A stretch of 64,000 bases of DNA from Spongisporangium articulatum (GTDB lineage Bacteria > Actinomycetota > Actinomycetes > Actinomycetales > Kineosporiaceae): positions 659,090 to 723,089 of the forward strand of contig NZ_JBITLV010000002.1 in assembly GCF_044465595.1 (NCBI RefSeq), read 5' to 3'. This document shows, one piece after another, positions 7,963 through 16,287 of the stretch (its first letter is position 1; every line of letters begins with the position of its first letter). Under the pieces are notes generated by a model, which saw only the letters and a list, made by a program, of their open reading frames with translations, did not search any database and was not told where the DNA came from. The position numbers and the translations under genes were made by a program.

Positions 7963-8301
7963 ATGAAGATCGTCACTGCGGTCATCAAGCCGCACAGTCT
8001 CGACGGCGTGAAGCAGGCCCTTCAGGACGCCGGTATCGGCGGTCTGACCGTGAGCGAGGCTCAGGGGTACGGTCGGCAGGGCGGCCACACCGAGGTGTAC
8101 CGCGGCGCCGAGTACCAGGTCGCGTTCGTGCCGAAGCTGCGCGTCGAGGTCCTCGTCGACGACGTCGACTCCGAGCGTGTCGTCACCGTGATCCAGGAGT
8201 CGGCGAACTCCGGGAAGATCGGCGACGGGAAGATCTGGGTGACCCCGATCGACGACGTGGTCCGAGTCCGCACGGGCGAGACGGGCGTCGACGCGCTCTA
8301 G
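7963..8301 (+). CDS. glnB: PII nitrogen regulatory protein
   Basis: 112 aa, the normal PII length. Trimeric sensor of 2-oxoglutarate, ATP/ADP and, through covalent modification, glutamine status. The T-loop reads GHTEVYRGAEYQVAFVPK with Tyr51 present, the residue uridylylated in proteobacteria and adenylylated in actinobacteria. The C-terminal signature GKIGDGKIWVTPIDDVVRVRTGE is intact. Unlike the usual actinobacterial amtB-glnK-glnD operon, neither a transporter nor a GlnD gene is adjacent. Other nitrogen genes (glnA2, glnE, glnII) lie 45-54 kb away in the same window. It may therefore act as GlnB or GlnK. Confidence 0.93.
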   Translation: MKIVTAVIKPHSLDGVKQALQDAGIGGLTVSEAQGYGRQGGHTEVYRGAEYQVAFVPKLRVEVLVDDVDSERVVTVIQESANSGKIGDGKIWVTPIDDVVRVRTGETGVDAL

Positions 8302-8312
8302 CGTCGAACGCG

Positions 8313-8948
8313 CTAGTGGCCCCGGGCCACCCAGGCGTCGTAGTCGCCGGCCTCCGCGCCGATGGTGGTCGGGTCGCCGTGCCCGGTGAGAACCGTGGTG
8401 CCGGGCGGCAGGTCGAGCAGCCGCGTCCGGATCGACTCGAGGATGGTCGGGAAGCTGCTGTACGAGCGGCCCGTCGCGCCCGGGCCGCCGTGGAACAGCG
8501 TGTCGCCCGAGAACAGTGCGCCCAGCGCCGGCGCGTACAGGCACACCGCGCCGGGGGAGTGACCCGGCGTGTGCAGCACCCGTAGCTGCGTCTCCGCCAC
8601 GTCGAACCGGTGGTCGTCGTGCAGCGGCTCGGGGGCGCTGTGGGGGTGCACGACGTCCCACAGCATCCGGTCGTCCGGGTGCAGGTAGACCGGTGCCGGG
8701 CCCGAGGCGGCGTTGTCGGCCACCGTCATCGCCGCGTTGATGTGGTCGTTGTGGCCGTGCGTGCAGATCACCGCGAGCAGGTCCCGGTCGCCGACGGCGG
8801 CCAGGATCGCCCCGGCGTCGTGCGCGGCGTCGACCACCATCACCGATCGGTCGTCACCGATCAGCCAGACGTTGTTCTCGACGTCGAAGTCCTGCCCGTC
8901 GAGCGAGAACACCCCGCTGGTGACGAGCCTCTCGATGTGCGCGCTCAC
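8313..8948 (-). CDS. MBL-fold metallo-hydrolase, mycothiol pathway partner
   Basis: 211 aa, GTG start at 8948. Zinc-binding THGHNDH motif at 63-69 (His64, His66, Asp68, His69), later HTPGHSPGAVCLY, the bridging Asp in FSGDTLF and the final GHGDPTT histidine. The GTG overlaps the stop of the upstream S-(hydroxymethyl)mycothiol dehydrogenase gene (GTGA), so the two are coupled. In mycobacteria the same pair (Rv2259-Rv2260) is found. By analogy with glyoxalase II it probably hydrolyses the S-formylmycothiol formed by its partner, but that activity is inferred. Confidence 0.82.
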   Translation of the reverse strand: MSAHIERLVTSGVFSLDGQDFDVENNVWLIGDDRSVMVVDAAHDAGAILAAVGDRDLLAVICTHGHNDHINAAMTVADNAASGPAPVYLHPDDRMLWDVVHPHSAPEPLHDDHRFDVAETQLRVLHTPGHSPGAVCLYAPALGALFSGDTLFHGGPGATGRSYSSFPTILESIRTRLLDLPPGTTVLTGHGDPTTIGAEAGDYDAWVARGH

Positions 8949-10030
8949 AGCACCACCACCGAGCGCAGCACGCCGCCCGCGTGCATGGTGGCGAACGCGG
9001 CCTCGACGTCGCTCAGCCCGATCGTCTCCGAGACGAACCCGTCGAGGTCGAACCGGCCCTGCCGGTAGAGGTCGACGAGCATCGGGAAGTCGCGGCTCGG
9101 CAGGCAGTCGCCGTACCAGCTCGACTTCAACGCCCCACCGCGGCCGAAGATCTCGATCATCGGTAGTTCGACCTTGAGCTCAGGCGTGGGTACCCCGACG
9201 AGCACCACGGTGCCGGCCAGGTCGCGCGCGTAGAAGGCCTGCTCGTACGTCTCGGGCCGGCCGACGGCCTCGACCACGACGTCCGCGCCGAACCCGCCGG
9301 TCAGCTCCTTGATCGCCTCGACCGGGTCGGTCGCGCGCGAGTCCACCGTGTGGGTGGCGCCGAACTTCTTGGCCCACTCCAGCTTCCGGGCATCGACGTC
9401 CACCCCGATGATCGTCGTGGCCCCGGCGAGGGCGGCGCCCGCGATGGCCGCGTTGCCGACCCCGCCGCAGCCGATCACCGCGATCGAGTCGCCCCGCCCG
9501 ACGCCGCCGGTGTTCACCGCGGCACCGAACCCGGCCATCACGCCGCAACCCAGCAGCCCGACGGCCTTCGGGTCCGCCAGCGGGTCGACCTTCGTGCACT
9601 GGCCGGCCGCGACGAGCGTCTTCTCCACGAATGCGCCGATGCCCAGCGCGGGCGACAGTTCCGTGCCGTCGTCCAGCGTCATCTTCTGCGTCGCGTTGAA
9701 CGTGTCGAAGCAGTACCAGGGCTTGCCCTTCAGACAGGCCCGGCAGCGGCCGCAGACCGCGCGCCAGTTCAGGATGACGAAGTCGCCCGGCTCCAGCCCC
9801 ACCACGTCGGGCCCGACCGACTCGACGACGCCCGCCGCCTCGTGGCCGAGCAGGAACGGGAACTCGTCGTTGATGCCACCCTCGCGGTAGTGCAGGTCGG
9901 TGTGGCAGACCCCGCAGGCCTGGATCGCGACCACGGCCTCGCCGGGACCGACGTCCGGGATCGTGATGCGCTCCAGCGAGACCGGCTCGCCCTTGCCCCG
10001 CGCGACGACACCCTGCACCTGCTGCGGCAT
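8945..10030 (-). CDS. mscR: S-(hydroxymethyl)mycothiol dehydrogenase
   Basis: 361 aa from ATG at 10030, with a strong GAGGAGG upstream. Zinc-dependent medium-chain alcohol dehydrogenase of class III type. It has Cys39 and Cys42 in ACGVCHTDLHYREGG, His63 in LLGHEAAGVVE, the structural-zinc cysteines in CGRCRACLKGKPWYC, and a Rossmann motif IGCGGVGNAAI. It oxidises the spontaneous formaldehyde-mycothiol adduct with NAD, detoxifying formaldehyde, and members also reduce S-nitrosomycothiol. It implies that the host makes mycothiol. The coupled MBL hydrolase downstream supports the assignment. Confidence 0.88.
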   Translation of the reverse strand: MPQQVQGVVARGKGEPVSLERITIPDVGPGEAVVAIQACGVCHTDLHYREGGINDEFPFLLGHEAAGVVESVGPDVVGLEPGDFVILNWRAVCGRCRACLKGKPWYCFDTFNATQKMTLDDGTELSPALGIGAFVEKTLVAAGQCTKVDPLADPKAVGLLGCGVMAGFGAAVNTGGVGRGDSIAVIGCGGVGNAAIAGAALAGATTIIGVDVDARKLEWAKKFGATHTVDSRATDPVEAIKELTGGFGADVVVEAVGRPETYEQAFYARDLAGTVVLVGVPTPELKVELPMIEIFGRGGALKSSWYGDCLPSRDFPMLVDLYRQGRFDLDGFVSETIGLSDVEAAFATMHAGGVLRSVVVL

Positions 10031-10099
10031 ACCCGACCTCCTCGTCGACGGACTTCCGGACACGACCCTAGACGCCGCGGCCCCGCAACGGGCGCCGGG

Positions 10100-10167
10100 A
10101 TCTGCGTCCGTTCCGGCCGCCACGAGACCGGCCGCGCCGGCCCGTGGCGACCGGAACGGACGCGGAT
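10100..10167. repeat. Long imperfect inverted repeat in a 408-bp divergent intergenic region
   Basis: The arms at 10100-10124 and 10143-10167 are 25 nt each and complementary except for two positions. The 18-nt loop contains its own GGCCG/CGGCC dyad. It lies in the gene-free stretch 10031-10438, upstream of both mscR (leftward) and the DUF3145 gene (rightward), so a simple terminator role is not expected. The rest of that stretch shows no ORF with coding character. It could be a regulatory hairpin, a cruciform or a decayed mobile repeat. Confidence 0.6.
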
Positions 10168-10438
10168 GCAGGGGTCGGATCTTCGTCGGGCCGCGACCTC
10201 AGGTGAACGGCCGAGACCAGCGTGCGTTTCGTCGTCCCTGCGTGGTTCGTGGCGCGCGCGGAACGGGCGTTGCACACAATTCACAGGGCTCACGAGAGGC
10301 GACGGCTGGTCAGCATGGCCGAAGCTGCGGCAGACTGTGCTGCGACACGCGCACCGCCTGCTTGGTAACCGGGCTGTCCTGATGTTGGTTCTGAGGTCGT
10401 TGGGGAAGACGCACCTCAAACCTGGTCGGGAGGTCCAG

Positions 10439-10939
10439 ATGTCTGCCATCACGCGAGGCGTGCTGTTCGTGCACTCCGCGCCGAGCGCGTTGTGCCCACA
10501 CGTGGAGTGGGCCGCGGGCGGCGTCCTTGGCTTGCGCCTTTCCCTGGACTGGATCGAGCAGCCCGCCGCACCGGGGCTGTTCCGGACCGAACTGTCCTGG
10601 CAGGCGCCGCAAGGCATGGGCGCGCGCCTGACGTCCGCCCTGCGCGGGTGGGCGCACCTGCGCTTCGAGGTCACGGAGGAGCCCAGCGCGGGCGTCGACG
10701 GCGGCCGGTGGAGCCACACGCCGGAGCTCGGCATCTTCCACGCGGTCACCGACGTGCACGGCAACGTCATGGTCCCGGAGGACCGCATCCGCGCGGCGTT
10801 GGAGACCGGCGCCGGTGACCCCGTCGTGCTGTCCCGGGAACTCGACATCGCCCTGGGCCGCGCCTGGGACGAGGAGCTCGAGCCCTTCAGGTACGCGGGG
10901 GACGGCGCACCGGTCAGGTGGCTGCACAGAGTGGGTTGA
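10439..10939 (+). CDS. DUF3145 family protein
   Basis: 166 aa from ATG at 10439, with GGGAGG 6 nt upstream. Begins MSAITRGVLFVHSAPSALCPHVEW, the typical opening of the actinobacteria-specific DUF3145 family, and keeps its conserved core (LDWIEQPAAPGLFRTELSW, GWAHLRFEVTEEPS, PELGIFHAVTDVHGNVMVPEDR). Members are soluble, of unknown function, and often lie next to the fatty-acid synthesis genes, as here (accD is convergent 14 bp downstream). That association suggests, but does not prove, a role linked to acyl metabolism. A longer in-frame ORF upstream is antisense to mscR and was not used. Confidence 0.85.
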   Translation: MSAITRGVLFVHSAPSALCPHVEWAAGGVLGLRLSLDWIEQPAAPGLFRTELSWQAPQGMGARLTSALRGWAHLRFEVTEEPSAGVDGGRWSHTPELGIFHAVTDVHGNVMVPEDRIRAALETGAGDPVVLSRELDIALGRAWDEELEPFRYAGDGAPVRWLHRVG

Positions 10940-10953
10940 AACCCCACGACAAG

Positions 10954-12381
10954 TCAGAGCGGGATGTTCGTGTGCCTTCCCCGCCCCGCGGGCACTGAAC
11001 CCAAAGCAGCGGCCAACGCCGACCGCGTCTGACCAGGCTCGACCACCTCGTCGACCACGCCGATCTCCAGCGCCTTGGCCAACCCGCCCGACAACACCGC
11101 GTGGTCGGCGGCCAGCTCCTCCTCGACCTGTGCGCGGTCCTCGACCGGGACGTCGGCCAGCGTGCGCCGGTGCAGGATGCGCACCGCCGCGACGTGTCCC
11201 ATCACGGCCACCTCCGCGGTCGGCCAGGCGAACACCTTCGTCGCCCCGAGCGAGTGCGAGTTCATCGCGATGTAGGCGCCGCCGTAGGCCTTGCGCGTCA
11301 CGAGCGTGACCCGCGGGACCCGGGCCTCGGCGAAGGCGTGCAGCAGCTTCGCGCCGCGGCGCACCACGCCGTCCCACTCCTGCCCGGCGCCCGGCAGGTA
11401 GCCCGGCACGTCGACCAGCACGATCAGCGGCACGCCGAAGGCGTCGCACATCCGCACGAACCGCGCCGCCTTCTCGGCGGACGCCGAGTCGAGGCAGCCG
11501 CCCAGCCGCAGCGGGTTGTTGGCGATCACCCCGACCGCGCGCCCGCCGAACCGGCCGAGCGCGGTCACCACGTTGGGCGCCCACTTCGGGTGCAGCTCCA
11601 GCACGGGTGCGCCTGACTCGGGAGGGTCGAGCACGCCGGCCACGAGCGGGTGCACGTCGTAGGCGCGCTTCGGTGATTCCGGCAGCAGGGCACCGAGTTC
11701 CACGTCGGCCACCGGGCCGAGCGTCCCGGCCGTACCGAGCAGCGACACCAGTTCGCGGCCGCGGGCGTAGACCTCGTCGGTCGTGTCGGTGACCACGTGC
11801 ACGACGCCCGAGCGCCGGCCGTGCGGTTCCGGCCCGCCCAGCCGCAGCATGTCGACGTCCTCCCCGGTGACGGAGCGGACGACGTCCGGCCCGGTCACGA
11901 AGATGCGCCCCTCGGGCCCGAGCACGACCACGTCGGTGAGCGCGGGCCCGTAGGCGCCGCCGCCCGCGGCGGGACCGATCACCAGCGAGATCTGCGGGAT
12001 CACCCCGGAGGCCCGGGTCATCACGGCGAAGATGTCGCCGAAGGCGTTCAGCGACAGGACGCCCTCGGCCAGCCGAGCCCCGCCGGAGAACCAGATCCCG
12101 ACCACGGGGACGCCGTCGGCCAGGGCCCGTTCGTAGGCGGCCAGGACGACGCGCCCACCGGCCTCGCCCAGCGCGCCGCCCTGCACTCCGGCGTCCGAGC
12201 AGAACGCCACGCACGGCTCGCCGTCGACCAGCCCGGTCGCGGCCTGCATGCCCGAGTCGTCGCGTGGGGTCAGGGTTTCCACGGTGCCCGCGTCGAACAG
12301 GGCGGTGAACCGCAGCAGCGGGTCGCGTTCGGCCCGCAGCCGCGCCTTCTTCTCGGCGGGCGACTCCGTGGTGACGGTCAT
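10954..12381 (-). CDS. accD: Acyl-CoA carboxylase carboxyltransferase (beta) subunit
   Basis: 475 aa, ATG at 12381 overlapping the fabF stop (ATGA). Crotonase-fold carboxyltransferase of the AccD/PccB type. N-half features: GLVDGEPCVAFCSDAGVQGG, FSGGARLAEGVLSL and IGPAAGGGAYGPAL (acyl-CoA pocket). C-half features: VIANNPLRLGG, DVPGYLPGAGQEW and KAYGGAYIAMNS (biotin pocket). There is no N-terminal zinc finger, as in actinobacterial AccD5/6 and unlike E. coli AccD. Its place as last gene of the fab operon matches M. tuberculosis accD6, which supplies malonyl-CoA. The biotinylated alpha subunit must be encoded elsewhere. Confidence 0.9.
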   Translation of the reverse strand: MTVTTESPAEKKARLRAERDPLLRFTALFDAGTVETLTPRDDSGMQAATGLVDGEPCVAFCSDAGVQGGALGEAGGRVVLAAYERALADGVPVVGIWFSGGARLAEGVLSLNAFGDIFAVMTRASGVIPQISLVIGPAAGGGAYGPALTDVVVLGPEGRIFVTGPDVVRSVTGEDVDMLRLGGPEPHGRRSGVVHVVTDTTDEVYARGRELVSLLGTAGTLGPVADVELGALLPESPKRAYDVHPLVAGVLDPPESGAPVLELHPKWAPNVVTALGRFGGRAVGVIANNPLRLGGCLDSASAEKAARFVRMCDAFGVPLIVLVDVPGYLPGAGQEWDGVVRRGAKLLHAFAEARVPRVTLVTRKAYGGAYIAMNSHSLGATKVFAWPTAEVAVMGHVAAVRILHRRTLADVPVEDRAQVEEELAADHAVLSGGLAKALEIGVVDEVVEPGQTRSALAAALGSVPAGRGRHTNIPL

Positions 12382-13658
12382 GACGCCGCCACGAACGCCA
12401 GGGCGACGTTGTGCCCGCCGAACCCGAAGGCGTTGTTGACCGCGGCACCGGGCCGCAGCTCGCGCGGCTGGTCGCCGACGACGTCGATCTTCACCCGGGG
12501 GTCCAACTTCAGCAGGTTGATGGTCGGTGGGGCCACGCGGTCGCGGACGGCGAGCACCGTGAACACGGCCTCCAGCGCCCCGGCCGCACCGAGCAGGTGC
12601 CCGGTCATCGACTTGGTCGCCGAGACGGCCACACCGTCCAGGGCCGGGCCGAGCCCGGCCCGCAGCGCGGCCACCTCGGCCACGTCGCCGACCGGGGTCG
12701 AGGTCGCGTGCGCGTTCACGTGGACGACGTCCGCCGGGCTCAAGTGCGCGTCCTCCAGGGCCGCCCGGATCGCCCGGGACGCCCCGGCGCCCTGCGGTTC
12801 CGGCGCGGCGATGTGGTGGGCGTCGGAGGTGATCCCGGCCCCGGCCAGCACGGCGTGCACCCGGGCGCCGCGGGCGGCGGCGTGCTCGGCGGACTCCAGC
12901 ACCATCACGGCGGCGCCCTCGCCGATCACGAACCCGTCCCGGTCGACGTCGTAGGGGCGCGACGCGGCGGCCGGGTCGTCGTTGCGGGTCGAGAGCGCGT
13001 GCATGGAGGCGAAGCCCGCGATCGGCAGCGGGTGGATCGCCGCCTCCGTCCCGCCCGCGATGACCACGTCGGCCCGGCCGCTGCGGATGAGGTCCACGGC
13101 CTGGGCGATGGACTCCGCCCCCGACGCGCATGCCGACACCGCGGTGTGCACGCCGGCCCGCGCGCCGAACTCGAGACTGATGGCCGCGGCCGGGCCGTTC
13201 GGCATCAGCATCGGCACGGTCAGCGGCAGGATCCGCTTCGGACCCTTCTCCTTCAACGTGTCGTAGGAGTCGAGCAGGGTCCACACCCCGCCGATGCCCG
13301 ACGCGACGCACACGGCCAACCGCTCCGGGACGACCGGAACGCCGTCGCCGGGCTGCTCGCCCGGGCGCCGGGCGGGCGTGGCGAGACCGGCGTCGGCCCA
13401 CGCCTCGCGCGCGGCGACCAGGGCGTACTGGCCGCTCGGGTCGAGCCGCTTGGTCTCCGGTCGGGACAGCTTGGCCTCCGGGGGCTCGGCCAGCCGGGCC
13501 GCGAACGTGACCGGCAGGTCGTAGCGCTCCAGCCACTCCGGCGGGAGTGGCGCGGCGCCGGACTTGCCGGCCAGCACGGCGTCCCAGGTGGTGGGCACGT
13601 CACCGCCCAGGGGCGTGGTCGCCCCCAGGCCGGTGACGACGATCTGTCGGTCCGTCAT
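12378..13658 (-). CDS. fabF: Beta-ketoacyl-ACP synthase II
   Basis: 426 aa, slightly longer than E. coli FabF. Thiolase-fold condensing enzyme that elongates acyl-ACP with malonyl-ACP. Catalytic Cys177 in TAVSACASGAES, first His in NAHATSTPVGD, second His in KSMTGHLLGAAG, and the C-terminal NNAFGFGGHNVAL. It occupies the kasA position of the mycobacterial operon, and there is only one copy (no kasB). Cotranscribed and coupled with accD (4-bp overlap), and 12 bp downstream of acpP. Confidence 0.92.
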   Translation of the reverse strand: MTDRQIVVTGLGATTPLGGDVPTTWDAVLAGKSGAAPLPPEWLERYDLPVTFAARLAEPPEAKLSRPETKRLDPSGQYALVAAREAWADAGLATPARRPGEQPGDGVPVVPERLAVCVASGIGGVWTLLDSYDTLKEKGPKRILPLTVPMLMPNGPAAAISLEFGARAGVHTAVSACASGAESIAQAVDLIRSGRADVVIAGGTEAAIHPLPIAGFASMHALSTRNDDPAAASRPYDVDRDGFVIGEGAAVMVLESAEHAAARGARVHAVLAGAGITSDAHHIAAPEPQGAGASRAIRAALEDAHLSPADVVHVNAHATSTPVGDVAEVAALRAGLGPALDGVAVSATKSMTGHLLGAAGALEAVFTVLAVRDRVAPPTINLLKLDPRVKIDVVGDQPRELRPGAAVNNAFGFGGHNVALAFVAAS

Positions 13659-13670
13659 GCTCGTCCCGCC

Positions 13671-13934
13671 TCAGGCCTGGACGGTCGCGCCGGACCGGGC
13701 GGCGACGATGAAGGTGATGGCGTCGCCGACCGTCTTCAGCTCGGTCAGCGCCTCGTCGGGGATCTCGACCCCGAACTTCTCCTGCGCCTCGACGACGATC
13801 GTCATCATCGACAGCGAGTCGACGTCGAGGTCCTCGACGAAGGTCTTCTCGGGCGTGATGTCGGCGACGGGGATGCCGGTCTCGTCGTTCACGATCGCCG
13901 CGAAGTCGGCGAGGATCTGGCTCTGGTCGGACAT
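13671..13934 (-). CDS. acpP: Acyl carrier protein
   Basis: 87 aa, ATG at 13934 with AAGGAG 7 nt upstream. Four-helix acidic carrier with the phosphopantetheine attachment Ser40 in EDLDVDSLSMM. It shuttles growing acyl chains between the type II synthase enzymes encoded on either side. It carries a short C-terminal extension (ARSGATVQA), much shorter than that of mycobacterial AcpM. The strong RBS fits the high molar need for ACP. Confidence 0.95.
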   Translation of the reverse strand: MSDQSQILADFAAIVNDETGIPVADITPEKTFVEDLDVDSLSMMTIVVEAQEKFGVEIPDEALTELKTVGDAITFIVAARSGATVQA

Positions 13935-13987
13935 GGTGGAACTCCTTCGTGTGAGTGGACTTTCGGTCTGGCGACGTTGCCAGGGCT

Positions 13988-14980
13988 CTAGGGGAGCCGC
14001 ACGACCTGTGCGGCGTAGGAGAGGCCGGCGCCGAAGCCGATCAGCAGCGCGGTGCCGCCCGAGGCCTCCGGGTGCTCGGCCAGGAGCGCGTCGATCGCCA
14101 GCGGCACCGACGCACCCGACGTGTTGCCGGTCGTCGTGATGTCGCGGGCCACGAGCACCGAGGCCGGCAGCTGGATCTGCTTCGCCATCGCGTCGATGAT
14201 CCGGCCGTTCGCCTGGTGTGGGACGAACGCGGTGAGGTCGTCGATGCCCACCCCGGCGGCCTCGGCCGCCTTGCGGGCGATCGGCGCCATCTCCCAGACC
14301 GCCCAGCGGAACACCGCCGGGCCGGCCATGAAGACCCACGGGTGCCCGGCGGGTGCGGCCGCGACCCAGGGGTCGGTCTGGCGGATGAGGTCCCACTGCC
14401 CACCGTCCGAACCCCACACCGTGGGGCCGATGCCGGGCTCGTCGGCGCCCCCCACGACCACGGCGCCGGCGCCGTCTCCGAAGATGAACGCCGAGCCGCG
14501 ATCGGTGGGGTCGATGATCTGGCTCATCACCTCGGCGCCGACCACGAGCACGGTGCGCGCCGAACCGGCCCGGATCATGTCGTTGGCTAGGCCGACGCCG
14601 TGGCAGAACCCCGCGCACGCCGCGGACAGGTCGATCGCCATCGGACCGTCGGTGCCGAGCCGGTGTGCGAGAAGGGTTGCCGCCGAAGGGGTCTGAAACA
14701 TGTGCGTGATGGTCGCGACGATCACCGCATCGACGTCGCCGGGCGCCACGCCGGCCCGCTCCAGCGCGACCCGGGCCGCGGCCTCGGCCAGGTCGACGAC
14801 CGTCTCGCCCGCCGCCGCGCGGTGCCGGCTGACGATGCCCGACCGTTCCCGGATCCACTCGTCGGAGGAGTCGATCAGCTCGCAGACTTCGTCGTTGGTG
14901 ACCACGCGCTGCGGGCGGTAGGCGCCCACCCCGAGGATCCGGGCCCCCGCGGGGCCCGCGGACGTCGTCCGGATGCTCAC
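13988..14980 (-). CDS. fabH: Beta-ketoacyl-ACP synthase III
   Basis: 330 aa, GTG start at 14980 overlapping the fabD stop (GTGA). Initiates fatty-acid synthesis by condensing an acyl-CoA primer with malonyl-ACP. Catalytic Cys122 in SAACAGFCHGV, His in FVPHQANGRI and Asn in TTGNTSGAS. The N-terminal GVGAYRPQRVVTN is the family start. The primer preference (branched or straight) cannot be read reliably. Unlike M. tuberculosis, where fabH lies outside the operon, here it lies between fabD and acpP, as in Streptomyces. Confidence 0.93.
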   Translation of the reverse strand: MSIRTTSAGPAGARILGVGAYRPQRVVTNDEVCELIDSSDEWIRERSGIVSRHRAAAGETVVDLAEAAARVALERAGVAPGDVDAVIVATITHMFQTPSAATLLAHRLGTDGPMAIDLSAACAGFCHGVGLANDMIRAGSARTVLVVGAEVMSQIIDPTDRGSAFIFGDGAGAVVVGGADEPGIGPTVWGSDGGQWDLIRQTDPWVAAAPAGHPWVFMAGPAVFRWAVWEMAPIARKAAEAAGVGIDDLTAFVPHQANGRIIDAMAKQIQLPASVLVARDITTTGNTSGASVPLAIDALLAEHPEASGGTALLIGFGAGLSYAAQVVRLP

Positions 14981-16191
14981 TGCTGGGCCGCCGCGAACTG
15001 GCCGTCGGCCGGGACGGCGGGCATCAGCCGCACCAGCGGCTGCCCCGGAGCAACGGGGTCACCCTCCTCGACCAGCCACTCCACGACCGTGCCGTCGTGC
15101 ATGGCGTGCACGTCCTTGTCCGCATGCCGGCCGCGCACGGTCGCCACGTGCGCGCCCGCGGTCACGGGGTCACCCTCGGTCAGGTCGACCCGGTGCACCA
15201 TGCCCTTGCTCGGCGCCACCACGATGCGCCAGCTCGGCGAGCCGACCAGCGGGCCGGGGGAGCCGTGGCGGGCGATCATCGTCTGCGCGGCGTCGAGGTC
15301 GTCCGGCGTCTTCAGGGCCAGGATCTCGACGCCCGGCAGGGCGCGCTTGGCCAGGTTGGAAAGCGTTCCCGCGGGCGGGATCTCGATCAGCCCGGTGACC
15401 CCGAGGTCCTTGAACGTCTCCAGGCACAGGTCCCACCGGACGGGCCGGCGGGTCTGGTCCACGATCCGGCGCAGCACCTCGCGCCCGTCGTGCACGACGT
15501 GCCCGTCGGCGTTCGAGACGAGCCGGACGCGCGGGTCGTGCGTCGTGATCGCCGGGGTGTAGGTGGCCAGCAGGTCGGCCGCGGGGGCCATGTAGTCGGT
15601 GTGGAAGGCGCCGGCCACCTGCAGCGGGACCACGCGCGTGCGGGCGGGTGGGGCGGCGGCGAGCGTCGCGAGGGCGGCGAGCGGGCCGGCGGCGACGACC
15701 TGCCCGGCCGCGTTCACGTTGGCGGCGCTCAGCCCGTGCCCGGCGATGGCCGCGCGCACCTCGTCGGGGTCGCCGCCGATCACGGCGCTCATCCCGGTCG
15801 GCACGTCCGCCGACTCGACCGCGCGGGCCATGGCGAAGCCGCGCTCCCGGACCAGGACCATGGCCTGTTCGGCGGTGATGACGCCGGCCGCGGCCGCTGC
15901 GGTGATCTCACCGACGCTGTGCCCGGCGCCCGCGCCGATCACGCCGTAGGCGTCGGAGGGGTGCGGGAACAGGGACAGCAGGCTGACCATGCCACCGGCC
16001 ACGATCAGCGGCTGGGCGACGGCGGTGTTGCGCAGGGTCTCGGCGTCCGAGACGGTGCCGTGCCGGGTCAGGTCGAGGCCGGCGACGGCCGACAGCCAGT
16101 CGAGGCGGGCGGCGACGCCGGGCACCTCCAGCCAGGGGGCGAGGAAGCCGGGGGTCTGGGAGCCCTGTCCGGGGGCGACGATGACGAGCAC
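14977..16191 (-). CDS. fabD: Malonyl-CoA:ACP acyltransferase with C-terminal biotinyl/lipoyl-like domain
   Basis: 404 aa from GTG at 16191 (VLVIVAPGQGSQTPG); a GTG at 16242 would add 17 unlikely residues. Residues 1-310 are a normal FabD: GQGSQ, nucleophile Ser92 in GAGHSVGE, and catalytic His197 in GAFHTDYM. Residues ~321-391 form an extra beta-barrel of biotinyl/lipoyl type (APSKGMVHRVDLTEGDPVTAG ... GTVVEWLVEEGDPVAPG). The hairpin tip that should read EAMKM is RGRHADKD, so no standard biotin lysine is present. Canonical FabD ends near residue 310, so the domain is an addition. First structural gene of the FasR-controlled operon. Confidence 0.85.
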   Translation of the reverse strand: MLVIVAPGQGSQTPGFLAPWLEVPGVAARLDWLSAVAGLDLTRHGTVSDAETLRNTAVAQPLIVAGGMVSLLSLFPHPSDAYGVIGAGAGHSVGEITAAAAAGVITAEQAMVLVRERGFAMARAVESADVPTGMSAVIGGDPDEVRAAIAGHGLSAANVNAAGQVVAAGPLAALATLAAAPPARTRVVPLQVAGAFHTDYMAPAADLLATYTPAITTHDPRVRLVSNADGHVVHDGREVLRRIVDQTRRPVRWDLCLETFKDLGVTGLIEIPPAGTLSNLAKRALPGVEILALKTPDDLDAAQTMIARHGSPGPLVGSPSWRIVVAPSKGMVHRVDLTEGDPVTAGAHVATVRGRHADKDVHAMHDGTVVEWLVEEGDPVAPGQPLVRLMPAVPADGQFAAAQQ

Positions 16192-16259
16192 GACATCGAC
16201 TCTCGGGCCTGGAGGGGGCTGATCGGCAGGCGCCGCCGGCACGAGCTTTTCGTCCGACC

Positions 16260-16278
16260 TTTGGAGAGAACCTCTAAA
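16260..16278 (-). promoter_or_regulatory. Imperfect dyad upstream of fabD, possible FasR site
   Basis: In the 96 bp between fasR and fabD the sequence TTTGGAGA-N3-CCTCTAAA forms an imperfect inverted repeat, and this is the most AT-rich part of the interval. FasR in Streptomyces and mycobacteria activates fatty-acid genes from such operon-proximal sites. Assignment to FasR is a guess from position only. Confidence 0.25.
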
Positions 16279-16287
16279 CCGGCGAGT

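Noticed and set aside
10310..13536. Long minus-strand frames reaching 712-860 aa across accD and fabF
   Set aside because: Their N-terminal parts are out-of-frame shadows of fabF or accD; only the accD segment from 12381 has family motifs.
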